Below, one piece after another: positions 1 through 6,827 of a stretch of 37,134 nucleotides of DNA. How positions within the stretch are numbered: the first letter of the stretch is position 1; the number at the start of each line of letters is the position of its first letter. The position numbers and the translations under genes were made by a program. The DNA is from an uncultured Eggerthellaceae bacterium (GTDB lineage Bacteria > Actinomycetota > Coriobacteriia > Coriobacteriales > Eggerthellaceae). A model generated the notes under the pieces. That model was not told the origin of the DNA, did not search any database, and saw only the letters and a program-made list of their open reading frames with translations. The stretch spans positions 1-37,134 of the forward strand of contig CANOIM010000018.1 in the NCBI GenBank assembly GCA_947566075.1, in the 5' to 3' direction.

Positions 1-77
1 GCGTACACTTCCGCTTAGCTCAACGGTGTGAGACCCGTGTGCTGGTAGCGCCTCCAATGCTTAAGGAGGTACTTCCT

Positions 78-206
78 ATGACTGAGATTTCCATAGTCGC
101 AACCCTGATCGGGCTTGTGACTGCCACCTTGAATCTGATCAAAGCGGCAATCGAGCTTATATCCAGAGCACGAAAAGAGCGGAGCCGTAAGGGGGATAGG
201 GAGTAG
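78..206 (+). CDS. Small hydrophobic peptide, type I toxin-like
   Basis: A 42-residue ORF has a strong Shine-Dalgarno AAGGAGGT at 63-70, 7 nt before the ATG. The peptide is one hydrophobic/amphipathic helix (about residues 4-28, MTEISIVATLIGLVTATLN...) followed by a strongly basic tail (SRARKERSRKGDRE). This one-helix-plus-charged-tail layout is typical of small membrane toxins of type I toxin-antitoxin systems (TxpA, Fst and Hol_Tox-like peptides). The resemblance is in architecture only; I recognise no specific family. The stop codon lies inside a perfect 8-bp hairpin, and a good minus-strand promoter lies about 70 nt downstream, as expected if an antisense RNA overlaps the 3' end. It sits next to a type II toxin-antitoxin-like pair. 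It could instead be a small unrelated membrane peptide. That the ORF is translated seems likely; the toxin role is inference. Confidence 0.55.
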   Translation: MTEISIVATLIGLVTATLNLIKAAIELISRARKERSRKGDRE

Positions 207-220
207 CGGACACTACTCCC
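199..220. terminator. Perfect 8-bp hairpin over the stop of the small peptide
   Basis: GGGAGTAG (199-206) pairs with CTACTCCC (213-220) around a 6-nt loop, so the TAG stop of the small ORF lies inside the stem. No real T-tract follows on either strand. It could be an intrinsic-type terminator or the interaction stem of a sense/antisense RNA pair. Confidence 0.4.
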
Positions 221-231
221 TTCCAAAATAC

Positions 232-269
232 CAACGGCGCTGCCCGCTAACTAGTACGGGCATCCGTTG
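232..269. other. Two-part hairpin downstream of the small peptide
   Basis: CAACGG (232-237) pairs with CCGTTG (264-269), and inside it TGCCCG (241-246) pairs with CGGGCA (257-262), with a small internal loop. It ends almost exactly where a transcript from the minus-strand promoter at 276-305 would begin, so it would be the 5' structure of such an RNA. It may equally terminate the sense transcript. Confidence 0.45.
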
Positions 270-275
270 AGCTTG

Positions 276-305
276 ATTATACGACGGAGGACCTAGACGA
301 TACAA
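276..305 (-). promoter_or_regulatory. Candidate antisense promoter
   Basis: On the minus strand a perfect -10 hexamer TATAAT occupies 281-276. A weak -35 (TTGTAT, 305-300) lies 18 nt upstream. Transcription would start near 269 and run leftward through the hairpins and the 3' end of the small hydrophobic ORF. This is the arrangement of 3'-overlapping type I antitoxin RNAs such as RatA. The -10 is seen directly; promoter activity and RNA function are inferred. Confidence 0.35.
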
Positions 306-341
306 GGGGAAAGGGCGGTATGAGCATTGCATTCTAGAGAG

Positions 342-369
342 TTTCGTTATACGATATTATATAACGAAA
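342..369. promoter_or_regulatory. Inverted-repeat operator of the toxin-antitoxin operon
   Basis: A perfect 10-bp inverted repeat, TTTCGTTATA (342-351) and TATAACGAAA (360-369), surrounds an 8-nt AT-rich spacer. It contains a -10-like TATTAT at 355-360 and ends 13 nt before the toxin start codon. A palindrome over the promoter is typical of operators autoregulated by ribbon-helix-helix antitoxins, and the second gene of this operon ends in such a segment. Confidence 0.6.
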
Positions 370-382
370 GGGGTAGCGGGCT

Positions 383-640
383 ATGGACGTGATTATCCAT
401 CCCCATGCGCTCAAGCATGGCCTAACCGAAGATGAGGTGTGCTACGCCTGGGAGAACTTCGTGAGGCGTCAAAGCAGAGCAACGCCTCGCACTGACCAGA
501 TCGTTGCCATTGGAGTGACGAGACAGGGAAAGATGGTCCAGATGATCGGCATCATGAAACCCTATGGAACCCTGGTCTACCATGCCTTGACCCCACCAAC
601 GAAGAAGTTCTTGAAAGAGCTCGACATGCTAGGGAGATGA
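383..640 (+). CDS. Putative type II toxin (BrnT/RelE-like size)
   Basis: This is an 85-residue protein preceded by AAGGGG at 367-372. It opens with MDVIIHPHALKHGLTEDEV, followed by a compact, basic alternating beta/alpha pattern with a central RQSRATPRTDQIVAIGV stretch. The C-terminal YHALTPPTKKFLKEL looks like a conserved family signature. Length, basic character and gene order (this gene first, then a small protein ending in a ribbon-helix-helix-like segment, 6 bp apart) match toxin-first BrnT-BrnA-type modules. I see no diagnostic catalytic motif, so RNase activity is only suggested. The palindrome at 342-369 suggests autoregulation. Confidence is good that this is a real gene, and moderate that it is a toxin. 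Confidence 0.6.
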   Translation: MDVIIHPHALKHGLTEDEVCYAWENFVRRQSRATPRTDQIVAIGVTRQGKMVQMIGIMKPYGTLVYHALTPPTKKFLKELDMLGR

Positions 641-646
641 CGGACC

Positions 647-934
647 ATGCCAACGAAGACTGCGAAAGAGCTTGAAGAGCTGTTCGGCGTTACCTCTGAA
701 GAATTGGACCAATGGGAAAAGATGGCCTCCGCCGGTGAGCTGCCTGGGGTGCCCGTGGGAGACATCATCGTGGGTCGGCCAAAGCTGTTCGGTGAAGACC
801 TGAAGCCCGTTGCCTTCAAAGAGACCCAAGGCAAGATAGAGGCCATGGATGCCCGGGCTCACAGCATGGACATGACCCGTTCTCAGTACCTCCGCTGGCT
901 GGTAGACCGGGACTTGGCCTTCGCCGCCTCCTAA
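647..934 (+). CDS. Putative antitoxin with C-terminal ribbon-helix-helix segment
   Basis: This 95-residue protein starts 6 bp after the toxin stop, so the two are almost certainly co-transcribed. The N-terminal half (residues 3-45, TAKELEELFGVTSEELDQWEK) is acidic and helical. The C-terminal segment HSMDMTRSQYLRWLVDRDL resembles the helix-turn of CopG/Arc-like DNA-binding antitoxins. The expected role is to bind the upstream protein and repress the promoter through the inverted repeat at 342-369. The RHH element is C-terminal rather than N-terminal, as in BrnA-like antitoxins. Its function is inferred from context and the short motif. Confidence 0.6.
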   Translation: MPTKTAKELEELFGVTSEELDQWEKMASAGELPGVPVGDIIVGRPKLFGEDLKPVAFKETQGKIEAMDARAHSMDMTRSQYLRWLVDRDLAFAAS

Positions 935-957
935 CGGGCTACCCGTTGTCCCGTTGC

Positions 958-1680
958 TTAGCGGGTGAGCTTGCGCTCGGCCAGGTCGAACACCTCATAC
1001 AACCCCACACCCACCACCGCCAGGGCAACTATCCCTGAGAACATCCGCGCGTATTCCAGCATGGACCAGGAATGCATGATGTAATACCCCAGCCCCGTTG
1101 ACCCGGCCATGGATTCCCCAATGAACAGGATGGCCACGGCCGTGCCCGTGCTCACCCGCAGCCCCGAGAACAGGTAGGGCAGCGTTGCGGGCACCACCAC
1201 GTGGAAGAATACCAACCGTTCGTTGCCGCCCAAAGACCGCATAGCCTCTATCTGCCCCACGGGCACTGCCCGGGCAGCATCGCGCATCGTGACCATCATC
1301 TGGAACGCCACGGCTATGACGATGAGGATCACCTTCGCCTGACCTCCCAGGCCGAAGAACACGAAGAGCACTGGCAGGAACACGATCTTAGGCACCGGGA
1401 ACAGGATGTACAGAACCGGGGATACGAACCGGTCCACCTGGGGCATCATCCCCGCCGCCAGGCCGATAGGCGCCCCGATCAGCGCGCCTAAGGCAAGCCC
1501 CGCCAGCAGCCGCTCAAGACTGATAGCCGTTTGAGGCAGCAGCTCTCCTGCGTTCGTCCCCAGCTCCTGCACCGTTTGCACGGGGCCAGGCAGCGCGGGC
1601 GAACCCACGCAGACGGCCAGCAGCCACCAGGCCACCAGCACGAACAGCGTTCCCCAGACATAGCCCAGCGCGCGGTTCAC
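958..1680 (-). CDS. ABC transporter permease (SsuC/TauC-type)
   Basis: A 240-residue inner-membrane permease of the binding-protein-dependent family, with about six hydrophobic segments. The EAA loop that contacts the ATPase is visible as AMRSLGGNERLVFFHVVVPA, followed by TLPYLFSGLRVSTGTAVAILF. It starts with GTG, 13 bp after the stop of the substrate-binding protein gene, so the two form one transcription unit. The class imports organic anions such as taurine, sulfonates, nitrate or thiamine precursors; the substrate cannot be read here. The operon should also encode an ATPase, but the next genes downstream are the convergent toxin-antitoxin pair. The ATPase is either elsewhere or lost. Confidence 0.85.
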   Translation of the reverse strand: MNRALGYVWGTLFVLVAWWLLAVCVGSPALPGPVQTVQELGTNAGELLPQTAISLERLLAGLALGALIGAPIGLAAGMMPQVDRFVSPVLYILFPVPKIVFLPVLFVFFGLGGQAKVILIVIAVAFQMMVTMRDAARAVPVGQIEAMRSLGGNERLVFFHVVVPATLPYLFSGLRVSTGTAVAILFIGESMAGSTGLGYYIMHSWSMLEYARMFSGIVALAVVGVGLYEVFDLAERKLTR

Positions 1681-1693
1681 AGCAGCCTACCGC

Positions 1694-2716
1694 CTACCCA
1701 ACGGTGAATGCGCCGGTGGCCGGGTCATAGCTGACGCCTTCGCCACCATAGCCCTTGGCCTGCATCCAAGCCAGAACGGGCTGCACCATAGCCAGAGTAG
1801 GCCGCTTCATCTCATGGCTCTCCTCAGCCTGAGGATAATCACTGATGGGATAGCTATCCGCAATGGACGCGTTGACGTTCGCCTTCTCAGCCAGCAGCCC
1901 CCGGTAGGCATCCGGGTCCGCCGCACACGAAGCCACCGCCGCATCCCAGGCCTCAGCCACCGCCAGCACCTCTTCGGGGTGCTCTTCGGCGAAGGTGGCT
2001 CGGGCCACCATGACAGATTGGGACAAGTTCTCACCCGCCGTATCATCGGCCAGGAGCTTCAACCCAGAGGCCTCCCCCAAGGTGAGCAGAGACGCAGGCA
2101 GCGCCGCGCCCCCCAGATTCCCGCTGGCCACCAGCCCGTAGCGCTCCGGCAGGCTGGCCACTTCCACCGCCGGGATGGCCCCCGCTTCAAGCCCCGCCTC
2201 TTCGCAGAGCATGTCGAAGACGTATTCCGGAACCGTGTTCGCCCCCACACCCACACCGAAGCCTTCGGGCGCATCCCCGCTGGCCGCGTAGGCCGCCATC
2301 TCTTCCAGGGTGCTGTAGGGCGCATCGGCCGGAGCCAACACGCCGAAGCGGCCCTGGTCAACCGTCTCACCCAAGGTGACCCACTCCATGACCACCGGCG
2401 TGCCGGATTCGCAGAGCTTCACCGCTCGCATGATGTCCGTCATGGCCATGTCTACTTCACCCGCCGTGAGGGCCGCGGACAGGCTTTGGGCAGAATCGAA
2501 GGTGATGACCTCCGCCTCTACCCCCGCATCCGCGAACAGGCCGTCTTGCTCCGCTATCCAAAGCGGTAGGATGTCTTCGGTGGGCATGGTGCCGATGCGC
2601 ACGGGAGAGCCCGCGGCCTCAGACGCGGAAGGCTCATCAGAGCAGGCGCTCAAACCGCCCACGAGAAGCGCACCCAAACATGCCGCCACCAGGAAGAGAA
2701 GCGCTCTTTTCTTCAC
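1694..2716 (-). CDS. ABC transporter substrate-binding lipoprotein (NMT1/THI5-like)
   Basis: This is a 340-residue exported lipoprotein. I chose the GTG at 2716 because KKR plus a hydrophobic stretch and a lipobox ending in LSAC follow directly. The longer ORF upstream would run into the CDF transporter gene. The mature part begins with an acidic/serine linker, then PVRIGTMPTEDILPLWIAEQDGLFADAGVEAEV, the typical opening of NMT1-like periplasmic-binding proteins. LSAALTAGEVDMAMTDIM matches the usual second conserved region. It would capture an unidentified small ligand outside the cell and deliver it to the permease encoded 13 bp downstream. Confidence 0.85.
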   Translation of the reverse strand: MKKRALLFLVAACLGALLVGGLSACSDEPSASEAAGSPVRIGTMPTEDILPLWIAEQDGLFADAGVEAEVITFDSAQSLSAALTAGEVDMAMTDIMRAVKLCESGTPVVMEWVTLGETVDQGRFGVLAPADAPYSTLEEMAAYAASGDAPEGFGVGVGANTVPEYVFDMLCEEAGLEAGAIPAVEVASLPERYGLVASGNLGGAALPASLLTLGEASGLKLLADDTAGENLSQSVMVARATFAEEHPEEVLAVAEAWDAAVASCAADPDAYRGLLAEKANVNASIADSYPISDYPQAEESHEMKRPTLAMVQPVLAWMQAKGYGGEGVSYDPATGAFTVG

Positions 2717-2777
2717 GGATACCCCCGAACCCTCGAAAGCCACTGGAAAGCTGATTATAAGCAACAGACGGCCGGAC

Positions 2778-3686
2778 TCAGGCCTCCTGGCGCTCGGCTT
2801 CCGTGTCCGGTTCAATGTGCACCAACACTTCCTGCACTTCTGGGTGAGCCGCCTTGACTGCCTCTTCTATCCTATCTCCCACCTGGTGCGCCTCGGCCAC
2901 GGTCATGGCCGGGTCAACTAGCAGGTGCAGATCCACATACACCTCAGATTCCGTCCCCCGCGTGCGCACTCCATGGACTTGGCGAACGGAAGGCACCGCC
3001 TCCGCCGTCTTCGTGATGTCCTCAGCCGAGATGCGCGCGTGGTCAGAGAGCGTCCGAAGCGCCTGGCGAAAGACACCTACGGCAGAAAGTAGGATGAACA
3101 CGGTGACGATCAGCGCAGCAATGGGATCCGCCATGGGGAAGCCCAGGCTGACGAAGATGAGCCCCACGATGACGCCAATGGACACGAACCCGTCCGAAAG
3201 CGTATGGGCCGCATCCGCCCGCAGGATCTCTGACCCTAGGCGCTTGCCCGCGCGCCGTTCCGCGAAAGAGACCCCCAGGTTCACTACCAGGGTGCCCACC
3301 ATCACCACGAAGGAGACCACCGTCACCTGAGCAGTGTAATGACCGCTGGCCAGGCGCTCCACAGCCCCTGTACCCACTTCGAAAGCTGCCACCAACAGCA
3401 ACACGCCGATGACCATGGACCCATAGGTCTCGAACTTCGAATGGCCATAGGGGTGCTCCCTATCAGCGGGCCGTGCCGCCAACGCAATACCCACCAAGCC
3501 CACCACATTTCCCAGGGTGTCGAAGATGGAATGGATGCCATCGGCCTGCATGGAGGCCGAACCCGATGCCAATCCATAGAAGAACTTGGCAGCCGCCACC
3601 GCCAGATTCAGCACGAGCACCACCCACAACACACGTTCTACGCGCCGGGTGCGCTGCTCTTTGGGATTGGTCACGTGGGTGGTCAT
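2778..3686 (-). CDS. Cation diffusion facilitator, Zn-type
   Basis: A 302-residue CDF-family metal/proton antiporter that exports divalent cations from the cytoplasm. About six transmembrane helices occupy residues 18-205. Both metal-site signatures are HxxxD: HSIFD in the second helix and HTLSD in the fifth. In this family that pattern favours zinc over manganese or iron. HPYGHSKFET lies between helices as usual. Residues about 215-300 form the cytosolic ferredoxin-like domain, ending in VQEVLVHIEPD. The ATG is preceded by GGGGGTGAG. It lies 61 bp upstream of the substrate-binding protein start and 48 bp downstream of the deformylase-like gene, all on the same strand. The metal identity is inferred from motifs only. 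Confidence 0.9.
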   Translation of the reverse strand: MTTHVTNPKEQRTRRVERVLWVVLVLNLAVAAAKFFYGLASGSASMQADGIHSIFDTLGNVVGLVGIALAARPADREHPYGHSKFETYGSMVIGVLLLVAAFEVGTGAVERLASGHYTAQVTVVSFVVMVGTLVVNLGVSFAERRAGKRLGSEILRADAAHTLSDGFVSIGVIVGLIFVSLGFPMADPIAALIVTVFILLSAVGVFRQALRTLSDHARISAEDITKTAEAVPSVRQVHGVRTRGTESEVYVDLHLLVDPAMTVAEAHQVGDRIEEAVKAAHPEVQEVLVHIEPDTEAERQEA

Positions 3687-3734
3687 GGGCTCACCCCCGG
3701 CACGCCGCAGGCGGGGGCCTATCGCAGCGGCAGG

Positions 3735-4154
3735 TTAGATGACCTTGCCCTTGCAGTGGTCTATCACGTGCTGGATGATCTGGGATTCGCGCCCGTGGAA
3801 TTCGCGCTTCCGGGCCACCAGCTTGCCATCCACCGGCTCCTCATAGGCAATGGTGGCGCATTCGAAACGCGTGACCTTATGGGCCCCGTCAACCGAGAAG
3901 CACTCCTCTTCCATCTTCACGGGGTAGAGCGCCTTTACCAGCTTCGGGTTGAAGATGGGCTTCATCTGATCATCGTCCGTCAGATAGATGGCAACGCACT
4001 TCGCCTCCCCTATCTGGTTCGCCGCAAGCCCTGCCACTTCCTCCATGGATCCTGCCGTATCCAGCAAGTCTTGCACGATGGGCATATCATCTATGGTGGC
4101 CTTTTCGCAAGGCTTCGACAGGACTTCTACATCCTTCACGATATCTTTGACCAT
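3735..4154 (-). CDS. Peptide deformylase-like protein lacking the catalytic Glu
   Basis: This is a 139-residue protein starting at the ATG at 4154, preceded by AAGGAAGG; the longer ORF lacks a ribosome site. It has the three deformylase signatures in order. Motif 1 is GLAANQIG (residues 42-49). Motif 2 is EECFS with metal-ligand Cys85, where EGCLS is usual. Motif 3 is HVIDH (129-133), where HExxH is usual. The metal-binding Cys85, His129 and His133 remain, but the general-base Glu is Val130 and the Gly before the Cys is Glu. Active enzymes remove the N-formyl group from nascent proteins. This copy may be inactive, weak or repurposed, and the genome probably has a normal def elsewhere. The short length matches the small PDF-like proteins of clostridia. 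Confidence 0.85.
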   Translation of the reverse strand: MVKDIVKDVEVLSKPCEKATIDDMPIVQDLLDTAGSMEEVAGLAANQIGEAKCVAIYLTDDDQMKPIFNPKLVKALYPVKMEEECFSVDGAHKVTRFECATIAYEEPVDGKLVARKREFHGRESQIIQHVIDHCKGKVI

Positions 4155-4372
4155 GGCTGTTGCCTTCCTTGATCCTTGGCAGTGTGGGAACACTATACCA
4201 TCCGCACCGCCCCCAGGGGAATCCTGCCAAGGACGCGTAACGCTGCATTAACGAATCGGCTGCGCTTGGAAAAGCGATACCCATTCCTCCTTTCGCAAGG
4301 CCGGAACGAACCTACCATGCTGTTCGCTAACTCATCGCACAGGCTTAGATCGCAACCCAAGGAGGCCCTATC

Positions 4373-4681
4373 ATGCAAGAGGTATTGAACAGCACGGATT
4401 TCAGTTCCAAGGTGCTTGGATCTGAGGGAAAGGTCTTGGTAGAGTTCTTCGCCACTTGGTGTCCCCATTGCCAGCGCATGCAGCCCATCTTGGATGATGT
4501 GGCGGCGAAGGTGGCCGGGCAGTGCACCGTGTACCAGGTTGATGTAGACCAGTCTCCTGATCTGGCCTCCGAATACGCCCCCAACGGGTTCCCCACCTAT
4601 GTGCTCTTCGTGGATGGTACGCTCCAGGAGACGAAGACGGGCGAACAGACCGAAGAAACGCTCCTCTCCATGGCCAGCTGA
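4373..4681 (+). CDS. trxA: Thioredoxin with CPHC active site
   Basis: A 102-residue cytoplasmic thioredoxin-fold protein, with AAGGAGG about 7 nt before the ATG. The active site FFATWCPHC places the redox cysteines at 30 and 33, and GFPT supplies the cis-proline at 74. Canonical thioredoxins have WCGPC; the central pair Pro-His is the one found in DsbA, where His makes the disulfide more oxidising. There is no signal peptide, so it should act in the cytoplasm. No thioredoxin reductase gene is nearby. The family call is firm; whether it reduces or oxidises substrates is open. Confidence 0.9.
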   Translation: MQEVLNSTDFSSKVLGSEGKVLVEFFATWCPHCQRMQPILDDVAAKVAGQCTVYQVDVDQSPDLASEYAPNGFPTYVLFVDGTLQETKTGEQTEETLLSMAS

Positions 4682-4773
4682 CGGCTGCAGCCACGCATTT
4701 GCCGTAGACTCCTTCTGACAGGGAACATCCTTCACGGGTACCCCTTCTACACCATCACGCGAAAGGAACGCCC

Positions 4774-5343
4774 ATGGCTTTCAAGAAGATCATCGCTGCT
4801 CTTTGCTGCTGTGCCCTGCTGGCAGGCGTCGTGGCCGTCCTTCCGGGGTGCGGCCCCAGTGATGAAGAGCTCATCCGGCAGGCCGTGACCGCCAAGTACG
4901 ACAAGTACAAAGATGCCGAAGACGAGGCGCTTTCGGGGATCATCTCCGCCCTTGAGAACGAGAGCCTCAGCAAGTTGGGGATAGACAACGAGGAATTCGC
5001 CACGGCTGTGGTGGATGGGTTCGACTACGCCATAGATGACATCACCGTGCAAGGGAACACAGCTGTGGTGACCATGACCTTCGCGGGCAAGAGCTATCAG
5101 GACTACTTCGCCATGATCAGCGACATCACCGCTTCCTTGGCTGATGACCCCACCTTCGCCACCATGTCCCAGGAAGAGAAATACGACGCTGCGGGCCAGA
5201 AGCTCATGGCTGACCTCAACAGCCTTCCCATCAAAGACGAAACGGTCAACCTTGACTACGAGCTGGTCAACAACAAATGGCAAGAGGCGGATGAGCAAGA
5301 GGGGCTGCGCAGCATCAACAACATCCTGTTCCTGAAGCCCTAG
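4774..5343 (+). CDS. Putative lipoprotein of unknown function
   Basis: A 189-residue exported protein. Residues 1-26 form a lipoprotein signal peptide (MAFKKIIAALCCCALLAGVV, then VLPGC), with lipidation expected at the Cys of LPGC. The mature protein is acidic, starts with helical SDEELIRQAVTAKYDKYKDAEDE, and continues into a beta-rich part (ITVQGNTAVVTMTFAGK). It resembles the many small DUF-type lipoproteins of Coriobacteriia, but I cannot assign a family or a function. Its stop codon overlaps the stop of the convergent small gene on the other strand by two bases, so the transcripts must overlap. Confidence 0.7.
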   Translation: MAFKKIIAALCCCALLAGVVAVLPGCGPSDEELIRQAVTAKYDKYKDAEDEALSGIISALENESLSKLGIDNEEFATAVVDGFDYAIDDITVQGNTAVVTMTFAGKSYQDYFAMISDITASLADDPTFATMSQEEKYDAAGQKLMADLNSLPIKDETVNLDYELVNNKWQEADEQEGLRSINNILFLKP

Positions 5344-5510
5344 CACGCCGCTGCGCGCAGGCGCTCTAAAGATCGTTCGAAGTTATCAGCCAGCATGCGC
5401 TCCTTCGTGTAATGGAGCGCTTCTTGCTTTCTTGTGGTCTTCTTGATGGCTTCGAAGGAATCATTGAGCAAGCGGGCGAATTCTTCAGTGGTCATGCCGC
5501 AGATCTTCAT
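5340..5510 (-). CDS. Small helical protein (56 residues), unknown
   Basis: The ATG at 5510 is preceded by a good ribosome site, AGGAGG, 5 nt upstream. The ORF runs 56 codons to a TAG at 5342-5340 that overlaps the convergent lipoprotein stop. The protein (MKICGMTTEEFARLLNDSFE..., ending LRAAAC) is mostly helical, rich in Lys, Arg and Glu, and has Cys at residue 4 and as its last residue. No family is recognised. The ribosome site and the protein-like amphipathic composition are the only support. Confidence 0.5.
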   Translation of the reverse strand: MKICGMTTEEFARLLNDSFEAIKKTTRKQEALHYTKERMLADNFERSLERLRAAAC

Positions 5511-5599
5511 GAGGGGCCTCCTGGTACGTTCCTGCTGCGTTCTGAGATGATGCCAGCATATCGACCCCCGGGGATATAGCTATCCTGCTTTTAGTACAG

Positions 5600-6616
5600 C
5601 TAGCCTTCTTCTAGGCTCAGCCCGTAAACGGCATTGCCCCCATAGATCTTCCCGAACAGGTACTTATCCGAGGCGCTTTCACAAGAGATGAACACGCGCC
5701 CCTCGTGCCATTCGATACCCTCAGACATGGGCGGTGCCGAGATATCCTCCGCCAAGCTCAGGGCGTCCAGATAATAGAGGGGAACCTCACGGCCGTCAGC
5801 GAAGAAGACCTCAGTGGGCTGGGCCGCCTCGTCCAGCGCCACAGCCATCAGGTCATAGACCAGCAGATGAGAGCTGTTCAGCCCGTAGGACTGGGAGAGC
5901 ACCAGTTGGCTGGCATCCGTCAGGCACATGCCTTGGATGCGCGGGGGAATGGAATAGACCCAGGCCGCCTGTTCCTCATAGCCGAGCGTTGCTTCCGGAG
6001 AAGCCGGATAGGCATACATCACCGCCGGGTTCCAGTCTCCGCCTGGGGTATCCATGCGGTGGTGGTCCGGCGTCTCATAGGCCCCGGGATGATAGAAGTT
6101 CCCTAGGAACATGATGTCCTCTTCGATGTTCAAGAACGCCGGAGCGAACTCCAAAGAGCGCCGCCCCTTTGCCTGAACGCGCCCCTTATCAGGGACTGCC
6201 TGCACATCCGCCAGATCAAAGGCCAAGATCCCCTCGTCATCGGTCAGGAACACATGGGCACCATCTGACGTGATCCCGGAACCGTGGCCGTCATAGTCAG
6301 AGCCATCCGCCCGCACCGGCTGGAAGCTTCCCGTAAACCCATCGGGCTTCAGGAAGAAGACGGGAGAGGGGCCGCCCTTGGTCATGTATCCGCTGAAGAC
6401 CCAGGTGCCATCTTCCAGGCAATCCAAGTCTTGGGGGATGAAGCCCTCTTCAATGCCCGGAATGGCGAATTCCCGCTCAGCTTGGGCGAAGAACGGGCCA
6501 TAGGTGACCTTCACGAAGATGTTCACGCCCGCAAAGGCCAACAGTAAAGCCACCATGAGGCCCATGGCGATGCCCGCCAGCACCTTCAACCCCCGACGTT
6601 GCTTGGATGCGCCCAT
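5600..6616 (-). CDS. Membrane-anchored extracytoplasmic protein, beta-propeller-like
   Basis: A 338-residue protein with one N-terminal signal-anchor helix (about residues 10-33, LKVLAGIAMGLMVALLLAFA). A large outside domain follows. It contains repeated short beta-rich motifs of the style DGTWVFSGYMT, DGHGSGITSDGAHVFLTDDEGI and IEWHEGRVFISCESAS, suggesting a six- or seven-bladed propeller of the SMP-30/quinoprotein type. That fold call comes from pattern only. The ATG has GAAGAGG upstream. It is transcribed away from the rubrerythrin gene across a 211-bp gap, and no partner genes suggest a substrate. I cannot assign an activity. Confidence 0.55.
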   Translation of the reverse strand: MGASKQRRGLKVLAGIAMGLMVALLLAFAGVNIFVKVTYGPFFAQAEREFAIPGIEEGFIPQDLDCLEDGTWVFSGYMTKGGPSPVFFLKPDGFTGSFQPVRADGSDYDGHGSGITSDGAHVFLTDDEGILAFDLADVQAVPDKGRVQAKGRRSLEFAPAFLNIEEDIMFLGNFYHPGAYETPDHHRMDTPGGDWNPAVMYAYPASPEATLGYEEQAAWVYSIPPRIQGMCLTDASQLVLSQSYGLNSSHLLVYDLMAVALDEAAQPTEVFFADGREVPLYYLDALSLAEDISAPPMSEGIEWHEGRVFISCESASDKYLFGKIYGGNAVYGLSLEEG

Positions 6617-6733
6617 GACCGCCTCTTCCCCTCCATGCTCTCAAGCGTCCCAAACCCGCTGACGCTGCGGTTACCGCTTCTCATTATCACCAGAGCAGTG
6701 AGCAAAAGCATCGCATATAGATTGCAGTTTCCT

Positions 6734-6771
6734 AACGGTCACCCCACCGTTCCTGTCTGAGAGCCTCAGAC
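6734..6771. promoter_or_regulatory. Two adjacent hairpins in the rubrerythrin leader region
   Basis: In the divergent gap 6617-6827, AACGGT (6734-6739) pairs with ACCGTT (6746-6751), and GTCTGAG (6755-6761) pairs with CTCAGAC (6765-6771) with a 3-nt loop. Both are perfect. They could be operators for a redox regulator or leader-RNA hairpins ahead of the rubrerythrin ribosome site at 6817-6823. No convincing promoter hexamers were found. Confidence 0.35.
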
Positions 6772-6827
6772 GAAGAGCTACCCGTACCATGGTGCGAACG
6801 CTCTATCCTATGACGGAAGGAGAACCT

